NCBI RefSeq assembly: GCF_001424345.1
Contig: NZ_LMPF01000024.1
Span: 200,122-264,121 of the forward strand
DNA: 64,000 nucleotides
Source: Burkholderia sp. Leaf177
Lineage (GTDB): Bacteria > Pseudomonadota > Gammaproteobacteria > Burkholderiales > Burkholderiaceae
Direction: 5' to 3'
Part shown: positions 1-8,326 of the stretch, piece by piece
Layout: the number at the start of each line of letters is the position of its first letter
Numbering within the stretch: the stretch's first letter is position 1
Translations under genes and position numbers: made by a program
The notes under the pieces: model-generated
The model's input: the letters and a program-made list of their open reading frames with translations, nothing else
Database searches by the model: none
What the model was told of the DNA's origin: nothing

Positions 1-1072
1 CGGCGACGAACGTCAACGCACCGAGCCACATGATGCTCGCCGATTGTTGCCCGACCAGCCACACAAAAAAGCCGGTCAGCACGTAGGTGATGGCAATGAC
101 TCGATGCGGCTCGAAACGATCCATCAGCCAGCCGACCCCGATGGCGCCAATGCCTCCGCCAAGCGGAAACAGCGCCGTCACAACGGACGCTTCGCGGATC
201 GTGAAGCCGGTATCGCGGATCAACGTGGGCAGCCAGCTGGTCAACAAGTAATAGACGAGAAGCCCCGCAAAGTACGTGATCCACAGGAGCACTGTCCCCG
301 TCCGGAATTGGCTGGACAGGACAACGGCCAATCCACTGCGCTTTTGTGGATCGGCATTCTCTGGCAGCACGAACCGCAAATTCTGCAGGGGAACCTCGGG
401 GGCGATTCTCCGAAGCACCGCCGAAATCTTATCGACCGGCCAGCCACGCAACACCATGAAACGGACCGATTCCGGCAACACGATCAACACGACCGAAAGC
501 GCCAGCGGCAAGATCCCGCCGACCACAAACACGCTTCGCCAGCCGAAATGCGGGATGATCATCGCGGCAACCAGGCCGCCGGCCGAAGCACCGACGGTGA
601 AACCGCAAAACATCGTGTTGACGATCAACGCACGCATGCGGGCCGGCGAATATTCGGACATCAGCGTGGTGGCGTTGGGCATCGCGGCGCCGAGGCCGAT
701 GCCCGTCAAAAGCCGCATGACGGCGAGCATGGAAAGCGATGTGGAAAAAGAGCACAGCACGCTAAAGACGCCGAACGAAAGCACCGAACCGATCAGCACG
801 CGTTTTCTGCCGATCCGGTCGGCAAGCGGCCCGGCAAAGAGCGCGCCTATGGCCAGCCCGAAAAGCGCCGCGCTCATGACCGGCCAGAGCGCGGCCTTGC
901 TCGGATGCCATTCCTGTACCAACGCGGGTGCGACAAAACCGATGGACGCCGTATCGAAGCCGTCGGCCGCCACGATCAAGAAACACAAGATCAGGATCAT
1001 CCACTGATAGGGCGAAAACCGCCGTTCGTCGATGAACCTTTGCACGTCGAGCGTGCCGTCAAGCTGGGCCAT
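1..1072 (-). CDS. pcaK: Aromatic acid/H+ symporter, MFS AAHS family (partial, C-terminus off window)
   Basis: Proton-coupled uptake of an aromatic acid such as 4-hydroxybenzoate or protocatechuate across the inner membrane. The open frame from the ATG at 1072 starts MAQLDGTLDVQRFID and runs without a stop to the window edge, so about 357 residues are seen. Residues about 35-45 read DGFDTASIGF, the TM1 motif typical of AAHS transporters. GPLADRIGRKRV, near residue 90, is the MFS loop 2-3 motif. It is the last visible gene of the pca operon, 55 bp after pcaC, which supports an aromatic-acid substrate. The exact substrate is inferred from context. Confidence 0.8.
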   Translation of the reverse strand, partial: MAQLDGTLDVQRFIDERRFSPYQWMILILCFLIVAADGFDTASIGFVAPALVQEWHPSKAALWPVMSAALFGLAIGALFAGPLADRIGRKRVLIGSVLSFGVFSVLCSFSTSLSMLAVMRLLTGIGLGAAMPNATTLMSEYSPARMRALIVNTMFCGFTVGASAGGLVAAMIIPHFGWRSVFVVGGILPLALSVVLIVLPESVRFMVLRGWPVDKISAVLRRIAPEVPLQNLRFVLPENADPQKRSGLAVVLSSQFRTGTVLLWITYFAGLLVYYLLTSWLPTLIRDTGFTIREASVVTALFPLGGGIGAIGVGWLMDRFEPHRVIAITYVLTGFFVWLVGQQSASIMWLGALTFVA

Positions 1073-1127
1073 GGTTGTCTCCTGCCATGTATTTTTATTT
1101 GGTGACTACACCATACAACGCGCGAAA

Positions 1128-1514
1128 TCAGCCCGGGCGGTCTTCTTCATCGAAGATCTTTTGCGCCAGATGGAACGCCGAATTCGCGGCAGGTACGCCG
1201 CAATAAATCGCCGTCTGCAGCAGCACTTCCTTGATTTCATCGCGTGTGACGCCGTTATTCTTCGCGGCGCGCAGATGCAGCGCGAGCTCTTCACTGCGAT
1301 TGAGCGCGACCATCATCGAGATGGTCAGGAGGCTGCGGGTATGGCGCGGCAAACCGGGCCGCGTCCAGATATCGCCCCATGCATATCGCGTGATCAGATT
1401 CTGGAACTCAGTCGTGAGATCGGTGCGATTTTCGAGCGAGCGCGTGACGTGCGCGTCGCCGAGCACCGCGCGACGTACGGTCAATCCCGCTTCGTAACGT
1501 TTGTCTTCGGTCAT
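1128..1514 (-). CDS. pcaC: 4-carboxymuconolactone decarboxylase
   Basis: Decarboxylates gamma-carboxymuconolactone to 3-oxoadipate enol-lactone in the protocatechuate branch of the beta-ketoadipate pathway. The 128-residue length is normal for a stand-alone PcaC (CMD, AhpD-like helical fold). It contains the conserved stretch around RYAWGDIWTRPGL and the LLTISMMVALNR helix, then HLRAAKNNGVT. It begins one base after the pcaD stop codon; the two genes are not fused as they are in some bacteria (PcaL). Confidence 0.93.
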   Translation of the reverse strand: MTEDKRYEAGLTVRRAVLGDAHVTRSLENRTDLTTEFQNLITRYAWGDIWTRPGLPRHTRSLLTISMMVALNRSEELALHLRAAKNNGVTRDEIKEVLLQTAIYCGVPAANSAFHLAQKIFDEEDRPG

Positions 1515-1515
1515 G

Positions 1516-2304
1516 TCAGTCTCCCAGGAATTCGAGCAGCGTTTTAGTGAAGGCGCCCGCTTGTTCTATGTTCGATAAATGCGCGGCATCGAGCTCGACA
1601 TATCGCGCGCCTTTTATGTAAGCCGCCAGTTCGCGCCCTTGCTCGGCGGTCGTGGACTGGTCGTGCGTACCGGCGATCACGAGCACCGGCGCCTTGATGG
1701 TCTTAGCTTCTTCGCGAGCGTCGGCGTCGCGCAACGCCTCGCAGTTCGCCGCGTAACCCTCGCCCGATGTATGGCGGAACACGTCGCGAATCCCCGACAA
1801 CAGCAGCGGATGGTCCGCGATAAAAGCCGCCGTAAACCAGCGCTGCAAGACCGGATCCACGAGCGCGGACATACCGCCTTCCTCGCGCGCTTTTGCGGCC
1901 CGCGGGTTCCACGTCGCAGCCGAGCCGATCAACGCTGCCGTGTTCGAAAGCACCACGCGCTCGAAGCGCTCCGGAAAGCGCGCGGCAAGCGCAATGCCGG
2001 TGATGCCGCCCATCGACAGGCCGCAATAATGCGTGCGCTCGATGCCGAGAGAATCGAGCAGGCCGATCACGTCGCCGGAAAGCTCGTCGAGCGTGTACGG
2101 ACCCGCCGGCGCGTCCGAGCGGCCGTGGCCACGCGTGTCGTAGCGCAGCACGCGATATTTCGCCGCCAGCGCTTCGACTTGCGGCGTCCACATGGATACG
2201 TCGCTGCCAAGCGAATTCGACAGCACAATCCAGGGCGCATCGTGGCCGGCCGAAGCATCGACGCGATAAAACAACTGGATACCGTTGACGGCGGCATAAG
2301 GCAT
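1516..2304 (-). CDS. pcaD: 3-oxoadipate enol-lactonase
   Basis: Hydrolyses 3-oxoadipate enol-lactone to 3-oxoadipate. This 262-residue alpha/beta hydrolase has the nucleophile elbow GLSMGG (Ser near residue 98), an acid residue in the AGTHDQST region, and the catalytic His in DAAHLSNIE near the C-terminus. Its ATG overlaps the pcaB stop codon (TAATG arrangement), so translation is probably coupled. Length and position between pcaB and pcaC agree with PcaD. Confidence 0.93.
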   Translation of the reverse strand: MPYAAVNGIQLFYRVDASAGHDAPWIVLSNSLGSDVSMWTPQVEALAAKYRVLRYDTRGHGRSDAPAGPYTLDELSGDVIGLLDSLGIERTHYCGLSMGGITGIALAARFPERFERVVLSNTAALIGSAATWNPRAAKAREEGGMSALVDPVLQRWFTAAFIADHPLLLSGIRDVFRHTSGEGYAANCEALRDADAREEAKTIKAPVLVIAGTHDQSTTAEQGRELAAYIKGARYVELDAAHLSNIEQAGAFTKTLLEFLGD

Positions 2305-3695
2305 TACGAAGCGCTCCTGGATGAATTTGACCGATGCAGCTTCAGTGCGGCATCGACGAAAGCGGCCGCCTGACCCGCGTAATTGGCGGGATCGAGCAGC
2401 GCTTGCAGTTGTATGGAAGACAGATGCTGGGTGACGCGTTCATCGTTTGAAAGTACGTCGTGGAGCGTCGTTCCTTTCGAAACAGCTTCCTTCGATGCAT
2501 GTTCAACGAGCGTATGAGCATCGAGCCGGCCGATGCGATCGCCAAGCGCAAGCATCACCGCCTCGCCGAGGATCAGCCCATTTGTGAGGTCGAGATTGGC
2601 TGCAAGCCGCTGCGTGTTCACTTCAATATTCGAGACGATTGCGGTGATCTGGGCGAGTGCTCCGCCGGACAATCGGGCAAGATCCGGCAGCGCTTCCCAT
2701 TCGGCCTGCCATCCGCCGAGCGCCCTTTCATGCTCCTGCACCATGCCGCCAAGAACGGTGGCCACCAGATTCGGCGCGCGCATTGCGGCGGTCAGAACAG
2801 CGGCGCAGCCGACGGGATTACGTTTGTGCGGCATCGTGGACGAACCGCCTTTGCCCGCCGCGGCCGGTTCCGCGAGTTCGCCAACTTCCGTCTGCATATG
2901 CAGGGAAATATCTCGGGCAATTTTCCCCAACGTGCCAATGAGCATGCCGAAACACGTCGCCGCCTCTGCGATCCGGTCGCGCTGGGTATGCCACGGCAGC
3001 GCGGGAAGTTGAAGCTTCAGATCATCGGCCAATGCTTTCGCCACTTGAGGCGCCTTGTCGCGCAGACTTGCCAGCGTCCCGGCGGCACCGCCGAATTGCA
3101 GCACCAGCACGCGCGCGCGGCATTGCGCCAGACGTTCGCGATGCCGCGTCAGCGCGTCGAGCCATTGGGCGAATTTGAGACCAAGCGTAATAGGCAAGGC
3201 TTGCTGAAGCCACGTGCGACCGATCATCGGCGTCGTACGATATTTGTCGGCCTGAAGCGCGAGCGCGACGCATAACTCATCGATCCCGGTTTCCAGCACA
3301 TCGAACGTGGAACGCAATTGCAGGATCGTGCCGGTATCGATGATGTCCTGGCTCGTCGCGCCCCAATGAACGAACTTGGCGGCATCGGCGTCCTTGGACT
3401 TGACCGCCGCCGTCAGTTGCTTGACCAACGGAATCGCTAGATTGCCGCTCGACGCGGCGCCCGACATCAGCGTGTCTGCATCGATCAAATCAGCGTTGCA
3501 CGCGCTCACGATCGCCTCGACCGCGTTCGCCGGAATCACGCCGTGCACGGCCGACGCCCTGGCGAGCGCCGCTTCGACATCGAGCATCGACTGAACGGTC
3601 TGGCGTGCCGACCACACGGCGTTCATCTCGTGCGTGCCGCAGATCAGATCGGTGAGCCGCCCGGTCGCGGAAAATGCCGCATCGGACACGGACAT
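2304..3695 (-). CDS. pcaB: 3-carboxy-cis,cis-muconate cycloisomerase
   Basis: Cyclises 3-carboxy-cis,cis-muconate to gamma-carboxymuconolactone. It belongs to the fumarase/aspartase superfamily and carries the signature GSSTMPHKRNP near residue 285, plus HWGATSQDIIDTG near residue 110. The ATG at 3695 was chosen because it overlaps the pcaF stop (TGATG) and gives 463 residues. An upstream in-frame start would add 19 residues overlapping pcaF and is less likely. It is part of the pca operon. Confidence 0.93.
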   Translation of the reverse strand: MSVSDAAFSATGRLTDLICGTHEMNAVWSARQTVQSMLDVEAALARASAVHGVIPANAVEAIVSACNADLIDADTLMSGAASSGNLAIPLVKQLTAAVKSKDADAAKFVHWGATSQDIIDTGTILQLRSTFDVLETGIDELCVALALQADKYRTTPMIGRTWLQQALPITLGLKFAQWLDALTRHRERLAQCRARVLVLQFGGAAGTLASLRDKAPQVAKALADDLKLQLPALPWHTQRDRIAEAATCFGMLIGTLGKIARDISLHMQTEVGELAEPAAAGKGGSSTMPHKRNPVGCAAVLTAAMRAPNLVATVLGGMVQEHERALGGWQAEWEALPDLARLSGGALAQITAIVSNIEVNTQRLAANLDLTNGLILGEAVMLALGDRIGRLDAHTLVEHASKEAVSKGTTLHDVLSNDERVTQHLSSIQLQALLDPANYAGQAAAFVDAALKLHRSNSSRSAS

Positions 3696-4897
3696 CACAC
3701 GCGCTCGATGGCAATCGCAATGCCCTGCCCCACGCCAATACACATTGTGCAAAGCGCGAAGCGTCCGCCCGTCCGGTGCAGCTGATACATCGCGGTCGTG
3801 ACAAGTCGAGCGCCGCTCATGCCCAGCGGATGACCGAGCGCGATCGCGCCGCCGTTCGGATTGACGCGAGGATCTTCGTCGGCAATACCGAGCATGCGCA
3901 ACACGGCCAATCCCTGCGATGCAAACGCCTCATTCAGCTCGATCACATCGAACTGATCGATGCTCATGCCCAGCCGCTTCAACAGTTTCTGCGATGCCGG
4001 CGCCGGACCGATGCCCATCACGCGCGGCGGCACGCCGGCCGTCGCGATGCCGAGCACGCGGGCGCGCGGCACGAGACCGAAGCGCTTGGCGCTGTCTTCA
4101 TCGGCGAGAAGCAGCGCTGCGGCGCCGTCGTTCACGCCCGACGCATTGCCTGCCGTCACGCTGCCGTCCGGCCGCACCACGCCCTTCAACTTCGCGAGCG
4201 CCTCGAGACTCGTCTCACGCGGATGCTCGTCTTGCGAAACCAGCACCGGATCGCCCTTCTTCTGCGCGATGGAAACCGACACGATCTCTTGCGCGAGCGT
4301 TCCGTCCTTTTGCGCGCGCGCCGCTTTTTGCTGGCTGCGCAACGCGAAGGCATCCTGATCCTCGCGACTCACCTTATAGTCGGTCGCGACGTTTTCGGCT
4401 GTTTCGGGCATGGAATCGACGCCGTACATCTTCTTCATCAGCGGATTCACGAAACGCCAGCCGATGGTCGTATCGTAGATTTCCGCCTGGCGCGAGAAAG
4501 CGCTGGTCGCCTTGCCCTGAACAAACGGCGCGCGGCTCATGCTCTCCACGCCGCCCGCCAGCATCAGCGCCGCTTCGCCCGATTTGATCGCGCGCGCGGC
4601 CACACCGATTGCATCCATGCCCGATCCGCACAGGCGGTTGATCGTCGACCCGGGCAGTGAATCAGGCAAGCCGGCCAGCAAGGCCGACATCCGCGCGACG
4701 TTCCGGTTGTCTTCGCCTGCCTGGTTCGCGCAACCGAAAATAAGGTCGTCGATCGCATTCCAGTCCACGTCCTTGTTGCGTTCCATCAACGCGCGCAGTG
4801 GCACGGCGCCGAGATCATCGGCACGAACCGAAGACAACGCACCGCCGTAACGGCCAACCGGCGTGCGGATTGCGTCGCAAATGAATGCTTCTTTCAT
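3695..4897 (-). CDS. pcaF: 3-oxoadipyl-CoA thiolase
   Basis: Cleaves 3-oxoadipyl-CoA with CoA to succinyl-CoA and acetyl-CoA, the last step of the pathway. It is a thiolase with the acylated Cys in INRLCGSGMDAIG (about residue 90), the catalytic His in ALGHPLGMSGARL and the C-terminal Cys in CTMCIGVGQG. Two ATGs lie six bases apart. The inner one at 4897 (MKEAFICDAIRTP) has AGGAG at a proper distance and gives 400 residues, the usual PcaF length; 4903 is the alternative. The gene lies 21 bp after pcaJ. Confidence 0.93.
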   Translation of the reverse strand: MKEAFICDAIRTPVGRYGGALSSVRADDLGAVPLRALMERNKDVDWNAIDDLIFGCANQAGEDNRNVARMSALLAGLPDSLPGSTINRLCGSGMDAIGVAARAIKSGEAALMLAGGVESMSRAPFVQGKATSAFSRQAEIYDTTIGWRFVNPLMKKMYGVDSMPETAENVATDYKVSREDQDAFALRSQQKAARAQKDGTLAQEIVSVSIAQKKGDPVLVSQDEHPRETSLEALAKLKGVVRPDGSVTAGNASGVNDGAAALLLADEDSAKRFGLVPRARVLGIATAGVPPRVMGIGPAPASQKLLKRLGMSIDQFDVIELNEAFASQGLAVLRMLGIADEDPRVNPNGGAIALGHPLGMSGARLVTTAMYQLHRTGGRFALCTMCIGVGQGIAIAIERV

Positions 4898-4918
4898 GCC
4901 CATCTCCTGTGTTGTCCT

Positions 4919-5599
4919 TTATTGCGCCGCGACGGTCGAAGCCACCGAGACTGCATCAAGCGGTTCGTACGTCAAGGGCACTTGCGCCAGTTTCTGGAGC
5001 TCGTCGAACGACAAGCCATCGATAATTTCCCGCACCACGAATCCACTCTGCGTCACATCGAACACGCCGTGATCCGTGTACACGCGATCAACGCAATCCA
5101 CGCCCGTCACTGGATAGGAACACTCCGCCACCAGTTTGCTCTCGCCTTGTTTGGTCAGCAGTTCCATCATCACGTAGACGTGTTTGGCGCCGATTGCCAG
5201 ATCCATCGCGCCGCCGACTGCCGGAATTGCGTCGGGCGCGCCCGTGTGCCAGTTGGCAAGGTCGCCCTTTGCCGATACCTGGAACGCGCCAAGCACGCAG
5301 ATATCCAGATGGCCGCCGCGCATCATCGCGAACGAATCGGCGTGATGGAAAAACGCGCCGCCGGTGAGCAACGTGACATGCTGCTTGCCGGCGTTGATCA
5401 GCTCGTCGTCTTCGGCGCCTTTTTCGGGCGCCGGTCCCATCCCGAGCAAACCGTTTTCGCTGTGCAGAAAAATTTCGCGATCGGCCGCGAGGTGATTGGC
5501 GACGAGCGTCGGCACACCGATGCCCAGATTCACGTACGCCCCTTCCTGAATGTCGCGCGCCACGCGCTGCGCCATTTCGTCGCGAGTGAGTTTTTTCAT
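4919..5599 (-). CDS. pcaJ: 3-oxoadipate CoA-transferase subunit B
   Basis: Beta subunit of the succinyl-CoA:3-oxoadipate CoA-transferase, which activates 3-oxoadipate. It is a class I CoA transferase with the catalytic Glu in the HSENGLLGMGP motif and GIGVPTLV near the N-terminus. The ATG at 5599 (MKKLTRDEMAQRVARDIQEG) follows an AAAGGAAAT ribosome-binding region and gives 226 residues. It lies 26 bp after pcaI and is paralogous to scoB at 26350-26991. Confidence 0.92.
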   Translation of the reverse strand: MKKLTRDEMAQRVARDIQEGAYVNLGIGVPTLVANHLAADREIFLHSENGLLGMGPAPEKGAEDDELINAGKQHVTLLTGGAFFHHADSFAMMRGGHLDICVLGAFQVSAKGDLANWHTGAPDAIPAVGGAMDLAIGAKHVYVMMELLTKQGESKLVAECSYPVTGVDCVDRVYTDHGVFDVTQSGFVVREIIDGLSFDELQKLAQVPLTYEPLDAVSVASTVAAQ

Positions 5600-5625
5600 G
5601 TCGATTTCCTTTCGATGACCTGCGT

Positions 5626-6318
5626 TCATGCCGCCAGCTCGGCGGCATGGTCCACCTGCGGCACTTCGATCACGCGCTGCACGAAAATCCCCGGTGTCAC
5701 GATGTCTTCCGGATCAAGCGTGCCAAGCGGCACGACCTGCGAGACCTGAACGATCGCCGTCTTCGCCGCCGTTACCATGATCGGCCCGAAATTGCGCGCC
5801 GTTTTCCGATACACCAAGTTGCCCCAACGATCGCCCCTGAACGCCTTGATCAGTGCGAAATCGGCGTGCAGCGGTGCTTCGAGCACGTAATGCCGGCCAT
5901 CGATAAGACGCGTTTCCTTGCCCTCAGCCAGCTTCGTGCCGTAAGCGGTCGGCGTGAAAAATCCGCCGATACCCGCGCCCGCCGCGCGAATGCGTTCGGC
6001 GAGATTGCCTTGCGGCACGAGTTCGAGCTCGATTTCTCCCGCCCGATACAAACCGTCGAACACCTGCGAATCGCTTTGCCGCGGAAACGAACAGATGATC
6101 TTGCGCACGCGTTTGGCTTTAAGCAGCGCAGCCAGCCCGGTTTCGCCGTTGCCCGCATTGTTGTTCACGATGGTGAGTTCACGCGCGCCCTGCTCGATCA
6201 GCGCATCGATCAATTCGGACGGCATGCCCGCCGTGCCGAATCCGCCGATCATCACGGTCGCGCCGTCCTGAACGTCCTTCACCGCCTGACTGAGTGAGTC
6301 GAAAATCTTGTTGATCAT
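5626..6318 (-). CDS. pcaI: 3-oxoadipate CoA-transferase subunit A
   Basis: Alpha subunit of 3-oxoadipate CoA-transferase, partner of PcaJ. Its 230 residues show the class I CoA-transferase alpha signature GATVMIGGFGTAGMPSELI near the N-terminus and FFTPTAYGTKLAEGKETR in the middle. It is the first gene of the pca operon, with AAGGAAGGACAGC upstream of its ATG, and is divergent from pcaR. The order pcaIJF-B-D-C-K starts here. Confidence 0.92.
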   Translation of the reverse strand: MINKIFDSLSQAVKDVQDGATVMIGGFGTAGMPSELIDALIEQGARELTIVNNNAGNGETGLAALLKAKRVRKIICSFPRQSDSQVFDGLYRAGEIELELVPQGNLAERIRAAGAGIGGFFTPTAYGTKLAEGKETRLIDGRHYVLEAPLHADFALIKAFRGDRWGNLVYRKTARNFGPIMVTAAKTAIVQVSQVVPLGTLDPEDIVTPGIFVQRVIEVPQVDHAAELAA

Positions 6319-6365
6319 GCTGTCCTTCCTTTGACTGAACCGATATGCATCGCTTGCATTTAGAA

Positions 6366-6399
6366 GTTCGCTGTGCGAACATCGATTCGTTTAGCGAAC
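6366..6399. promoter_or_regulatory. Candidate PcaR operator: two inverted repeats
   Basis: GTTCGCTGTGCGAAC (6366-6380) is a perfect 6-bp inverted repeat with a 3-bp spacer. A second, TTCGTTTAGCGAA, follows at 6386-6398. Both lie between pcaI and pcaR and just downstream of the candidate pcaI promoter. The 15-bp form resembles the GTTCG-N5-CGAAC type of site known for PcaR of pseudomonads. Binding is inferred. Confidence 0.6.
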
Positions 6400-6406
6400 A
6401 AATGTT

Positions 6407-6436
6407 ATGGTATTCCCGCATTCGTTGCGCTGTCAA
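6407..6436 (-). promoter_or_regulatory. Candidate sigma70 promoter of the pca operon
   Basis: On the minus strand TTGACA (6436-6431), an 18-bp spacer and TACCAT (6412-6407) form a good -35/-10 pair about 90 bp upstream of the pcaI ATG. The inverted repeats at 6366-6399 would then cover roughly +1 to +35. Confidence 0.5.
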
Positions 6437-6484
6437 TGAACCTCGGGTTTGTCCCGATGAGCCGTTTCAAGGACAAGATTCACG

Positions 6485-7300
6485 ATGCCCACCCTTCCTC
6501 AGGAAAGCGACCTGCCCGACACGGACCCGGCGTCCCGTCCCGGCGACGCTTATGTTCAGTCGTTCGCGCGCGGTTTGTCGGTGATTCGTTCGTTCAGTGC
6601 TTCGCGCCCCGCGCAAACACTGTCCGAAGTCGCGGCGGCATCTGGCTTGACGCGCGCCGGCGCACGACGAATCTTGCTGACCTTACAGGCGCTCGGATAT
6701 GTTGAAGCCGATGGCCGTCAATTCACGCTCACCGCGAAGATCCTCGATCTCGGTTTCGCATATCTCACGTCCATGCCGTTCTGGAATCTCGCCGAACCGG
6801 TCATGGAAGAACTGGTCGGCCAGGTGCACGAAAGCTGTTCGGCGGCCGTGCTGAACGGCACGGAAATCGTGTATGTGCTGCGCGTGCCGACGCACAAGAT
6901 CATTACCATCAACTTGTCCATCGGCAGCCGTTTGCCGGCGTTTTGTACGTCGCTTGGACGCGTGCTGCTCGCCGCACTCGATGACGACACACTCGACGCC
7001 GTCCTCAATGCCAGTCCGCTCGAAGCCCGCACGCCCCGCACGATTACCGATAAAACCGCGCTCAAGGCCGCGCTCAAAGTGGTGCGCAAACAAGGCTGGG
7101 CCATCGTCGACCAGGAACTGGAAGAAGGCCTCATTTCCATGTCCGCGCCCATTCGCGACCGCCAGGGCCGTGTGATTGCGGCGCTGAACATCAGCGGCAA
7201 CGCGCAGCGCAAGAACGCGAAGCAAATGGTGAAAGCGTTCCTCGATCCATTGCTCGATGCAGCGCAACGCGTATCGGAAATGGTCGCGAGGCGCGGCTAG
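6485..7300 (+). CDS. pcaR: IclR-family regulator of the pca genes (PcaR-like)
   Basis: Transcription factor expected to sense beta-ketoadipate and control the divergent pca operon. Its 271 residues carry an N-terminal winged helix-turn-helix (about residues 20-80, with QTLSEVAAASGLTRAGARRILLTLQALGYV) and a C-terminal IclR effector domain. That domain includes RLPAFCTSLGRVLLAAL and the RVIAALNISG strand. PcaR, PcaU and PobR form one IclR subgroup; the choice of PcaR rests on the divergent position next to pcaI. It is followed after 3 bp by a LysR gene, so the two may be cotranscribed. Confidence 0.82.
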   Translation: MPTLPQESDLPDTDPASRPGDAYVQSFARGLSVIRSFSASRPAQTLSEVAAASGLTRAGARRILLTLQALGYVEADGRQFTLTAKILDLGFAYLTSMPFWNLAEPVMEELVGQVHESCSAAVLNGTEIVYVLRVPTHKIITINLSIGSRLPAFCTSLGRVLLAALDDDTLDAVLNASPLEARTPRTITDKTALKAALKVVRKQGWAIVDQELEEGLISMSAPIRDRQGRVIAALNISGNAQRKNAKQMVKAFLDPLLDAAQRVSEMVARRG

Positions 7301-7303
7301 ATC

Positions 7304-8293
7304 ATGGCTGCAATGAAACCCGGCGACCTCGCGCTACATGACCTCGACCTGAACCTGATCCCGTATCTGGTTGCAATCGAAGAGACGCGCAACGTCAGTC
7401 GCGCAGCCGAACGGCTAGGTGTGAGTCAGCCACGTGTCAGCACCGCGCTGGGACGGCTGCGCACGTATTTCAACGATCCGTTGTTCGTGCGGACATCGCG
7501 TGGCATGGACCCGACGCCGCGCGCTCTGGCGCTCGTTCCCGTGGCACGCGAAGCGCTGAATCACATCGAGCGCGGCCTGCTCGACACCCAGCATTTCGAT
7601 CCAGCCGTGACAACCGATACCTTCGCCATCGCGCTATCCGACGTGGGCGAAATCGTCTTCTTGCCGCGCCTTTTGCAGACGCTCGCGAACGTGGCGCCGC
7701 GGGCGAATTTGCGGTCCGTATCGTTGAGGCACGATCAGGTGGAGCGCGCGCTGGAAAGCGGCGATATCGATCTGGCCGTCGGATATTTTCCCGATCTCGA
7801 CGGCGCCAACTTTTTCCAGCAGCGGCTCTTTTCGCATCGCTTCATCTGCCTGATGCGGCGCGATCATCCGTGCGCACGCGGGCCGCTGACGCTCGGGCAA
7901 TACATCGAATGCGGCCACGCAGTGGTGCGTGCCGAAGGCCGAAGCCAGGAGATACTCGAGAATTTCCTCGATAAAAAACGCATCCGCCGCCGTGCCGTAC
8001 TCGAAACGCCGCACTTCATGAGCCTGCCGTTCATCCTCTCGCGCACTGACCTCATCGCGACCGTGCCGCACGCGATCGGCTATGCGTACGTGGCGGAACA
8101 CGCGTCCATCACGCTTGCCGAGCCGCCGTTGCCCTTGCCCAACTTCGACTTGAAGCAGCACTGGCATCGGAAGTTTCACAACGATCCCCGGACGACATGG
8201 CTGCGCGCTCTGGTGGCATCGCTCTTCAACGATGAACTCGATGAATGGCCGAAACGTCCGAACGCAACTCGCTCCATCGATAAACGCCGCTAA
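7304..8293 (+). CDS. LysR-family regulator (NahR/NodD-like group)
   Basis: DNA-binding regulator of unknown target. The N-terminal LysR helix-turn-helix reads DLDLNLIPYLVAIEETRNVSRAAERLGVSQPRVSTALGRLR in parts, and PLFVRTSRGMDPTPRA follows; this wording is typical of the NahR/NodD/LinR branch. An effector-binding domain occupies residues about 95-300. The gene starts 3 bp after pcaR on the same strand, so a role in aromatic metabolism is possible but unproven. 329 residues, normal length. Confidence 0.85.
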   Translation: MAAMKPGDLALHDLDLNLIPYLVAIEETRNVSRAAERLGVSQPRVSTALGRLRTYFNDPLFVRTSRGMDPTPRALALVPVAREALNHIERGLLDTQHFDPAVTTDTFAIALSDVGEIVFLPRLLQTLANVAPRANLRSVSLRHDQVERALESGDIDLAVGYFPDLDGANFFQQRLFSHRFICLMRRDHPCARGPLTLGQYIECGHAVVRAEGRSQEILENFLDKKRIRRRAVLETPHFMSLPFILSRTDLIATVPHAIGYAYVAEHASITLAEPPLPLPNFDLKQHWHRKFHNDPRTTWLRALVASLFNDELDEWPKRPNATRSIDKRR

Positions 8294-8326
8294 ACTAAGC
8301 GCTTTGTTTTCTGCCGGGAAAGTGTC

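Noticed and set aside
44-1105. Long plus-strand open frame antisense to the AAHS transporter
   Set aside because: The predicted protein is a Gln/Arg/His/Asp-rich low-complexity chain, the usual mirror of a high-GC gene; the minus strand has clear MFS motifs.
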